DNA of 64,000 bases from Polymorphobacter megasporae (GTDB taxonomy: Bacteria; Pseudomonadota; Alphaproteobacteria; Sphingomonadales; Sphingomonadaceae). The notes under the pieces are model-generated. The model had not been told where the DNA came from. It saw only the letters and a list, made by a program, of their open reading frames with translations, and searched no databases. The stretch is taken from contig NZ_CP081848.1 of NCBI RefSeq assembly GCF_018982885.2, positions 2,976,001 through 3,040,000 on the forward strand. The letters are read 5' to 3'. Below, one piece after another: positions 58,325-64,000 of this stretch. Made by a program: the position numbers and the translations under genes. Each line of letters starts with the position of its first letter. The stretch's first letter is position 1.

Positions 58325-60027
58325 GGCTTGGGCGCGGCGGCTGAGGGAAGTTGCGCCGCCTGCGCGGTGGCGACATCGAGCCCGAAGTCGAGCTTCTTCG
58401 CGATCAGCGCCCCCTGCTCCGGAGTCGGTGACAAGTCGCGCGCCGCCCGCCAGCTGAACCGCGCCTCGATCCTCCGCCCCGCCCGCCAATACGCATCGCC
58501 AAGATGCTCGTTGATCGTGGCGTCGCCGGTTTCGAGCCGCGCCGCACCCTCGAGCGTCGTCACCGCCTTGGCGAACTGCCCGGTCCGGTAATACGCCCAC
58601 CCCAGCGAATCGGCGATGAAGCCGTCGTCGGGACGCAGCTTGGCAGCAGTCCCGATCAGCGTCTGCGCCTCGGGGAGCTTCAACCCGCGGTCGAGCAGCG
58701 CATAGCCCAGATAATTGAGCACCGTCGGCTCCTCAGGGGCCAGCGCGAGCGCCGCGCGCAGATCGGGCTCGGCATGCCCCCAGTCGCCACTCTGCTCAAA
58801 GGCCGCGCCGCGCAGGAAATACAGCATCCACCCCGGCGGATCGGCGGGCGTCGCGAGGCTGATCGCGTGCCCGTAATCCGCCGCCGCCGCCGCGTTGCGA
58901 TTGAGCTTGCGCTCGAAATCCCCCAGCCGCTGCCAGTCGTCGCTCGTCGCCTCCGGTCCGTTCGCCGCCGCCTCGAACAGCTTCCGCGCCTCGGCATCGC
59001 GCCCCAGGTCGGACAGCGCCGCCGCCCGGTGGATCGCCGCGAGGCCCGCTTGCGGGTCCTTCGGCGCGATGTGCGCGAACGCCGCGATCGCCGCCTCGGG
59101 CCGTTCGCTCCGGGCGAGGACATCGCCGGTGATCAGCCACGTATCGGCGGTCTCGGGGCTGAGGAAGGTCGCGACCCGGGCGAACACCAGCGCCAGCGGC
59201 ACCGGCTTCTCGCGCGCCAGATCCCCCGCCAGCCGCGCCACGAGCAAGGCCACCCCCTGCCGCGGCTCGGTCGGCCCGGCATCGAGCGCCCGCCCCGCAT
59301 CGAGACGCTTGAGCGCCGCATCGAGCACGGGGTCCGCCCCACCCTTGACCAGCAGCGCCTTCGCCTCGGCATCCTTGTGCGCCGCCTGGAGCGCCGCCGC
59401 CCCGGCCACCCGGAGCCGGACGACCGCGCGCGCCTCCCCGGTCAGCAGCACGGCGTACAGCGGCGCCGCCTCGTCCCAGCGCTTCGCCGCCGACAGCATC
59501 AGCGCGCGATGCTCGGTGACGTAGCTCCGCGCGAAGCCCTGGAACTTGGCCGGGTCGAGAACGCTGAGCGCCTCGTCGGTCTTGCCCCGCCCGTACAGCG
59601 TCCAGCCCTCGACGATCGGCCCGACGACCGCGGCATAGCCCGCGTCGGCCAGCCCCGGGCGCGCGGCATCGGCGGCGTTCCAGTCGCGCCGCTTGAGCGC
59701 ATCGGCGAGGCGGACCAGCGCGGTCGTCGAATCCCCCGCCTTCGCCGCATCGAGCCGCTTCGCCAGCTCGACCGCAAGCTTCTCGTCCCCCGCCGCGACC
59801 GCGGTGTCGAACGTCCGCCGCTGGAGCGTCAGGTCCCCCGGATCGGCCTTGAGCGCATCGTCGTAATAATGCGCGGCATCGTCGAGCCGGTTGTCGGCAT
59901 CGGCGAAGCGCCCGAGGATATAGCCGTGGAGCGGCGAGATCGCCGGGCGCGGCGTCGCCAGCGCGGGGGCGGCCAGTGCTAACCAGATAAGTGCAAAAGC
60001 CGCGGAAGTTGACGAACCTGACGCCAC
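58321..60027 (-). CDS. TPR-repeat periplasmic protein
   Basis: Protein of 568 aa if it starts at the GTG at 60027, which directly precedes a signal peptide (FALIWLALAAPALA). The rest is a series of tetratricopeptide repeats, clearest near the C terminus (LNYLGYALLDRGLKLPEA, ADSLGWAYYRTGQFAKA, NEHLGDAYWRAGR). A frame from an ATG at 60096 adds 23 Arg/Ser-rich residues that come from an intergenic repeat; a GGAGGAGG sequence favours the GTG. It probably scaffolds protein complexes in the periplasm. Coupled to ispE. Confidence 0.85.
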   Translation of the reverse strand: MASGSSTSAAFALIWLALAAPALATPRPAISPLHGYILGRFADADNRLDDAAHYYDDALKADPGDLTLQRRTFDTAVAAGDEKLAVELAKRLDAAKAGDSTTALVRLADALKRRDWNAADAARPGLADAGYAAVVGPIVEGWTLYGRGKTDEALSVLDPAKFQGFARSYVTEHRALMLSAAKRWDEAAPLYAVLLTGEARAVVRLRVAGAAALQAAHKDAEAKALLVKGGADPVLDAALKRLDAGRALDAGPTEPRQGVALLVARLAGDLAREKPVPLALVFARVATFLSPETADTWLITGDVLARSERPEAAIAAFAHIAPKDPQAGLAAIHRAAALSDLGRDAEARKLFEAAANGPEATSDDWQRLGDFERKLNRNAAAAADYGHAISLATPADPPGWMLYFLRGAAFEQSGDWGHAEPDLRAALALAPEEPTVLNYLGYALLDRGLKLPEAQTLIGTAAKLRPDDGFIADSLGWAYYRTGQFAKAVTTLEGAARLETGDATINEHLGDAYWRAGRRIEARFSWRAARDLSPTPEQGALIAKKLDFGLDVATAQAAQLPSAAAPKP

Positions 60028-60050
60028 GTCGAGTTGAAACCTCCTCCCAG
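60005..60050 (-). repeat. dispersed repeat B, copy 2 (over the TPR gene start)
   Basis: The reverse strand matches 46430-46472, with 26 identical bases in the core (60005-60030). Here it supplies GGAGGAGG, the GTG start and the first eight or so codons (VASGSSTS) of the TPR protein. The same residues appear in an unused frame at the other copy. Confidence 0.72.
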
Positions 60051-60434
60051 TGCGAGGGAGCCGCGAGGCGCTGCGGCTGAGCGAGAGGGTGGGCATAAGG
60101 TGAGGCTCCGAGACTCGTACCGGCCAAGGGTAACGCGGATCGGGGGGCGTCGAACAGCGGTTCTTGGCGCCGCGCCTTTGGGGGCGTCGGCCGGTCCGAC
60201 CCTAAGTTCAAAATAAGTTCACACTAAAGCGTGTGCTTTTTCGTCTCGCCTTTCCGGCGGGATCGACGTGGGGGATGTACCAATGAGAAAGAGCGCGTGT
60301 TGCCCGGTGGCGACAGGGAGAGGGTAACGTAAGGCGGGGGGTGTAGGACAGAGAAAAGTTGCAAGTGCAGGACGGTCAGGTCAATTTGGCGAAATATCGT
60401 TGGGGCGGGGATGGCTAAATGATAGCGACACATA
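60028..60434. other. divergent intergenic region, TPR gene / KAP gene
   Basis: This 407-base gap separates the TPR gene from the KAP NTPase. It holds part of repeat B and, at 60202-60351, a reversed copy of repeat A with a perfect GTTC-N7-GTTC on this strand. The AT-richer 60 bases before the KAP start probably hold its promoter. No gene is seen. Confidence 0.6.
60202..60351 (-). repeat. dispersed repeat A, copy 3
   Basis: Read on the minus strand it runs from CTGTCCTACACCCC (60338-60351) through CACCGGGCAACACGCG and CTTTCTCATTGGTACA to GTGAACTTATTTTGAACTTA near 60203-60222. It includes a perfect GAAC-N7-GAAC. It lies 211 bases upstream of the KAP start. Confidence 0.8.
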
Positions 60435-62642
60435 ATGCATGAGGATGACGCACGAAGTATTCGTGGTGACCGCGCTCTAGGCTTAGCCGAAAGTGATCGG
60501 CTGGGCTTCCAAGCCATCGCCGCTCGCATCGCGACATCGCTTGTCGATCACGCGTCTGACGACGGTCTTGTAGTAGGCATCGAGGGGAGCTGGGGTGCCG
60601 GGAAATCGAGTCTCTTGTTTCTAGTTGCCGCTGAAATGGATCAAATGCATCAGGATCGACGGCCGACCCGAATCACATTTCAGCCGTGGCTGGTTGGTGA
60701 TCGCGATGCGCTGATCCGAAGCCTGTTCGGGGAATTTTCAAGGGAACTCGACGCGATCGCACTTCTGGCCGGTGATTCAACACGTGTATCGGTCGCTAAA
60801 GCGCGGGAAGCAGGAGATGCCCTGCGCGGGTTTATGAATGGACTTGGCAAGGTCGGTGCAGTGCTCGAATTCGCCGGCAGGGCAAGTGGGCTTGGACTTC
60901 TCGAATTGGCTGGCCAAGGTGTTAAGGCAGCGGGCGAAGTGACGGCTGGCGAGTCAGAACAGCCTCAACTCTCGGAACTCAAGGATCGCCTAATCCGGGT
61001 GCTGCGTGAACTGGACCATCGCTTCATCGTGACCATCGACGACGTTGATCGCCTTGAACCCGCTGAGGCGCTAGAGGTACTGCGACTGGTGCGCTCTGTC
61101 ATGGACCTACCAAATGTCATCTACCTGTTATGTTATGCTAATGGCATACTTTCTCACAGCATCAAGGAGGCTGCGAGGGTCGAGAATGGCAGGGCTTACC
61201 TTGAGAAGATTGTGCAACTCACGATCATGGTGCCCGAACCTGAGCCGATGCGATTGCGGCAGTGGTTTACTGATGAACTTCATTCGATTGCTGCGGTCAA
61301 AGATGACAGGGAGCGTCAGCGCTTGCAGCAAGTCATTGATTTCGAAGGTAGCCGACAGTTCAAAACGCCACGCTCCGTGGTACGTGCGCTTGATGCAATA
61401 AGGTTTTTCTGGCCGCCGCTTCGTCAGATCGGAGCCGACCTAGCTGATCTCGTGTGGCTGCAGCTAATAAAAGATGGCAATCCCGATCTCTATCGCTGGA
61501 TCGAACGTTACTGCGCGACATCTGCAGTTGTATCTGTCGGCATCGCTCGCATTGATGAGGCTGAAAAGGCTGCCGAGCTAGCGGCGTTGATGAAAGCTGT
61601 GCCTGAAGACCATTTTGCGTCCCTCGAATATCGAAACCACTTCGCCGATCAGCTTCCGGGAGTAGAGGCTAACTACGACGCGAACAAATTACCGTTCAGC
61701 ATCTTTGAACGACAGACTGATCGCGAGCGAAGCGAGTCTCTTCGCGGACGGCGGCTTGCAAGCCCCGATCACTACCGCCTCTATTTTGCACTGACGGATC
61801 CGTCACACGCGCTACCGATCAATGAGATAAGAGATGTCTGGGAGGCCTTCTCGCTGGGCGCAGCGGAAGCAGGGACAGCCTTTCTGCATCTTTATATGCA
61901 AAGCGCAGGCGGATCGATAACGCTCGCCGATATACTTTTGGAGCGTCTTAAGGATGGCGAGTATCTTAGGCTGAGCCCCGATCAGATTGAAGCACTGCTG
62001 ACTGCGCTAGCCGGGGTTCTCGACGAAGCGTACCGCCGCCGCTCGTTCGACCGCTTTTGGATCAACTCGGTTTGGGACCGCGCGGAACGCATCCTGCCAC
62101 TTCTCCTCGAACGTCTCAATCTACAGCGACGCGAAGCGACTTTAACAGAAATGTTTTCGAACGGCGCAGCCCTCGGTTGGCTTACGAGAGTGTTCCGCCG
62201 GGAGACTTTTGCCCACGGTCGCTTCGGCGAAAAACGGAGGCCGGAAAACGAATGGGTGTTCACGGACATAGAATTAGAACAAATCAATTCGGTCATGCTG
62301 GCGCGATTCCAGTCAATGACAATAGATCAAGTCCTAAATGAGATAGATCCCGCCAACCTCCTTTACGCTTGGAGTCAAGCAGGCGATCCAGAAGGACCTC
62401 GCCACCTCATTGAAAAAGAGATTATATCAGATGAAGGGTTCGTCCGCGTACTCGAAAAGCTGACGAGCGAGATAACAAGCAGTGATCGGGGCAGCTACAA
62501 AGTTCTCAATCGAGACAATGTTGATCTTTTCACCGACTTTGACTTGGCCAAAGCGAAATTATTTACATTACAGGACCATCCAGAACTTGGTGAACGCATT
62601 GCTGTATTAGTTACAGCCGTTGCTGACGATCGCCATTTTTAG
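60435..62642 (+). CDS. KAP-family P-loop NTPase
   Basis: Protein of 735 aa. Walker A is GSWGAGKS (51-58). A KAP-type FQPW follows at 82-85, Walker B is FIVTIDDVDRL (197-207), and the family motif YLEKIVQLTI is at about 255-264. A Gly-rich weakly hydrophobic stretch (130-170) sits where many KAP proteins have membrane spans. The rest is helical and unassigned. KAP NTPases include PifA, which blocks phage T7, and several defence-system components. Codon use is visibly more A/T-rich than neighbours (TTA, ATA, AAA), suggesting acquisition. It stands alone between two dispersed repeats. Confidence 0.88.
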   Translation: MHEDDARSIRGDRALGLAESDRLGFQAIAARIATSLVDHASDDGLVVGIEGSWGAGKSSLLFLVAAEMDQMHQDRRPTRITFQPWLVGDRDALIRSLFGEFSRELDAIALLAGDSTRVSVAKAREAGDALRGFMNGLGKVGAVLEFAGRASGLGLLELAGQGVKAAGEVTAGESEQPQLSELKDRLIRVLRELDHRFIVTIDDVDRLEPAEALEVLRLVRSVMDLPNVIYLLCYANGILSHSIKEAARVENGRAYLEKIVQLTIMVPEPEPMRLRQWFTDELHSIAAVKDDRERQRLQQVIDFEGSRQFKTPRSVVRALDAIRFFWPPLRQIGADLADLVWLQLIKDGNPDLYRWIERYCATSAVVSVGIARIDEAEKAAELAALMKAVPEDHFASLEYRNHFADQLPGVEANYDANKLPFSIFERQTDRERSESLRGRRLASPDHYRLYFALTDPSHALPINEIRDVWEAFSLGAAEAGTAFLHLYMQSAGGSITLADILLERLKDGEYLRLSPDQIEALLTALAGVLDEAYRRRSFDRFWINSVWDRAERILPLLLERLNLQRREATLTEMFSNGAALGWLTRVFRRETFAHGRFGEKRRPENEWVFTDIELEQINSVMLARFQSMTIDQVLNEIDPANLLYAWSQAGDPEGPRHLIEKEIISDEGFVRVLEKLTSEITSSDRGSYKVLNRDNVDLFTDFDLAKAKLFTLQDHPELGERIAVLVTAVADDRHF

Positions 62643-62734
62643 CTTAATTCATGCGCCTGCGAATAAAGTCTGCTATGGCGGTCCACCGCCGCAACAATCG
62701 GCTCACGATCCGCGCAACTTCCGAACGGCAGCGT

Positions 62735-62861
62735 CGCGGCAAAGCCGCGCCGGTCGTCGGACGGGTTCGGCGGCCCTATGGCCGCCGCCCCGCCGGCCGG
62801 GCGCGGCGCGAGTCTTCGCGCTGCTAACGAACGCGAAGTGCGTTCGCTTCGCTACGCTTGC
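62735..62861. repeat. repeat D, copy 2 (between convergent genes)
   Basis: The reverse strand matches 50106-50227: the shared part CCGGCGGGGCGG, a hairpin, then GAACCCGTCCGACGA and GGCTTTGCC. The hairpin here is GGCGGCC/GGCCGCC (62769-62775 with 62780-62786), different in bases from GGCTGC/GCAGCC in copy 1 but with pairing kept. It lies between the KAP gene and the ETF-QO gene. Confidence 0.7.
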
Positions 62862-62870
62862 CGCGCCGCG

Positions 62871-64000
62871 CTACATATTCGGATAGTTCGGCCCGCCCCC
62901 GCCTTCCGGCACCACCCAGACGATATTCTGCGTCGGATCCTTGATATCGCACGTCTTGCAGTGGACGCAGTTCTGCGCGTTGATCTGGAGGCGCGGGCCG
63001 CGCTCCTCCTCGACGATCTCATAGACCCCCGCCGGGCAGTAGCGCTGCGCCGGTTCGTCGTAGAGCGGCAGGTTGACCTCGACGGGGACGGTTGCGTCCT
63101 TGAGCGTCAGGTGGATCGGCTGGTCTTCCTCGTGGTTGGTGTTCGACAGGAAGACGCTGGTCAATTTGTCGAAGCTGAAGACGCCGTCGGGCTTGGGGTA
63201 GACGATCTTGTGGACATGCTCCTTGCGCTTGAGCTGTTCGTTGTCCTTGTGGTGCCCCATCGTGAACGGCATGCGGATCCCGAGGTGCTCGGCCCACATC
63301 GTTACGCCGGCGACGCCGGTGCCGGCGACGTTGCCAAACTTCTCGACCGCCGGGAGCGTGTTGCGGACGCCGCGCAGCTCCTCCTTGACCCAGCTTGCGT
63401 CGTACGCGTCCTGATACGCGGCGAGGCTGTCGTTCGCGCGCTGCGAGACGATCGCGTCGACGGCGGCGTCGGCGGCCATCATGCCGGTCTTCATCGCGGT
63501 GTGGCTGCCCTTGATCCGCGGCACGTTGACGAAGCCCGCGCTGCACCCGATCAGCGCGCCGCCGGGGAAGGTCAGCTTGGGCACCGACTGGTAGCCGCCG
63601 TCGTTGATCGCGCGCGCGCCGTAGCTGACGCGGCGGCCGCCGGTGAGCATCTCCTTGAGCGCGGGGTGGGTCTTCCACCGCTGCATCTCGTCGAACGGCG
63701 AGAGGTAGGGGTTGGAATAGTTGAGCCAGACGACGAAGCCGAGCGCGACCTGGTTGTTCGCCTGGTGATAGATGAAGCCGCCGCCGTTGGCATCGCTGAG
63801 CGGCCAGCCCTGAGTGTGGATGACCTTGCCGGGGACGTGCTTGGCCGGGTCGATGTCCCACAGCTCCTTGATCCCGATACCATAGACTTGCGGCTGGCTG
63901 TTCTCATCGAGCTTGAACTGGCGGATGAGCTGTTTCGACAGGTGACCGCGGACGCCCTCGGCGAAGAAGGTGTATTTGGCGTGGAGTTCGAGCCCCGGGG
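62871..64000 (-). CDS. electron-transfer flavoprotein-ubiquinone oxidoreductase (partial)
   Basis: C-terminal 376 residues of ETF-QO; the 5' end lies beyond the window. The visible part has GLELHAKYTFFAEGVRGHLS, GGGFIYHQANNQVALGFV and LIGCSAGFVNVPRIKGSHTA. The C-terminal 4Fe-4S site is in QRYCPAGVYE plus NCVHCKTCDIKDPTQNI. The enzyme moves electrons from fatty-acid and amino-acid oxidation, through ETF, to ubiquinone in the inner membrane. No truncation other than the window edge. Confidence 0.95.
   Translation of the reverse strand, partial: PGLELHAKYTFFAEGVRGHLSKQLIRQFKLDENSQPQVYGIGIKELWDIDPAKHVPGKVIHTQGWPLSDANGGGFIYHQANNQVALGFVVWLNYSNPYLSPFDEMQRWKTHPALKEMLTGGRRVSYGARAINDGGYQSVPKLTFPGGALIGCSAGFVNVPRIKGSHTAMKTGMMAADAAVDAIVSQRANDSLAAYQDAYDASWVKEELRGVRNTLPAVEKFGNVAGTGVAGVTMWAEHLGIRMPFTMGHHKDNEQLKRKEHVHKIVYPKPDGVFSFDKLTSVFLSNTNHEEDQPIHLTLKDATVPVEVNLPLYDEPAQRYCPAGVYEIVEEERGPRLQINAQNCVHCKTCDIKDPTQNIVWVVPEGGGGPNYPNM

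Noticed and set aside
58321-60096. The longer TPR frame from the ATG at 60096
   Set aside because: Its extra Arg/Ser-rich residues come from an intergenic repeat, and the signal peptide and GGAGGAGG favour the GTG at 60027.
62871-63686. Truncated or frameshifted ETF-QO starting at an internal ATG
   Set aside because: The reading frame stays open with conserved sequence to the window edge at 64000; the gene simply continues outside.

Overview
The window is a chromosomal segment of a GC-rich alphaproteobacterium, most likely a member of the Sphingomonadales. The evidence is the dusB-ntrB-ntrC-ntrY-ntrX order, a fused IspDF enzyme, a pyruvate dehydrogenase E1-beta with its own lipoyl domain, the eno-ftsB-pdhA order, and an ornithine decarboxylase next to a deoxyhypusine-synthase-like gene. 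Nearly all of it is housekeeping core. No rRNA, tRNA, transposase, phage gene or CRISPR array is visible.

Layout. 26-7385 (minus): two nitrogen-type two-component systems and dusB. 7447-9659: a small secreted protein, ispDF and a CinA-type amidase. 9610-12446: a membrane glycosyltransferase-like protein, then a TetR regulator divergent from a membrane protein. 12489-15120: lipA with a COQ10-type gene, a beta carbonic anhydrase and a small membrane protein. 15190-22582 (minus): eno, ftsB-like, and pdhA-pdhB-pdhC-lpdA. 22776-25789: three envelope/stress-type proteins, MlaC, a gamma carbonic anhydrase and a DUF4170 protein. 25786-32228 (minus): rhomboid, greA, and carB/carA separated by a toxin-antitoxin pair on the opposite strand. 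32343-36769: yqeY-like, dnaG, rpoD. 36835-40515: MoxR ATPase and VWA protein around a UPF0126 membrane protein, a DUF4160/DUF2442 pair and two tiny membrane proteins. 40561-46039: an autotransporter, glpD and an outer-membrane protein. 46541-50097: threonine dehydratase-like gene, ornithine decarboxylase behind a structured leader RNA, and a deoxyhypusine-synthase-like gene (probable homospermidine synthesis). 50247-53921: RNA methyltransferase, NAD(P)HX repair enzyme, lipoprotein, dienelactone hydrolase. 54419-60027: ilvD, a crotonase, a small secreted protein with a clear terminator, ispE and a TPR protein. 60435-62639: a KAP-family P-loop NTPase of different base composition. 62871-64000: electron-transfer flavoprotein-ubiquinone oxidoreductase, cut by the window edge.

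The least ordinary content lies between the genes. At least five families of short dispersed repeats can be recognised by comparing intergenic regions. One carries a GAAC-N7-GAAC direct repeat, the known alphaproteobacterial LexA-box pattern. One lies in frame inside the pdhC linker (180 bp, 60 codons), with a second copy downstream of the decarboxylase. One appears to supply the ribosome-binding site and start of the TPR gene. The KAP NTPase sits between two of these repeats and is the best candidate here for an acquired, possibly anti-phage, gene. The decarboxylase leader can fold into two mutually exclusive helices, one of which hides the ribosome-binding site.
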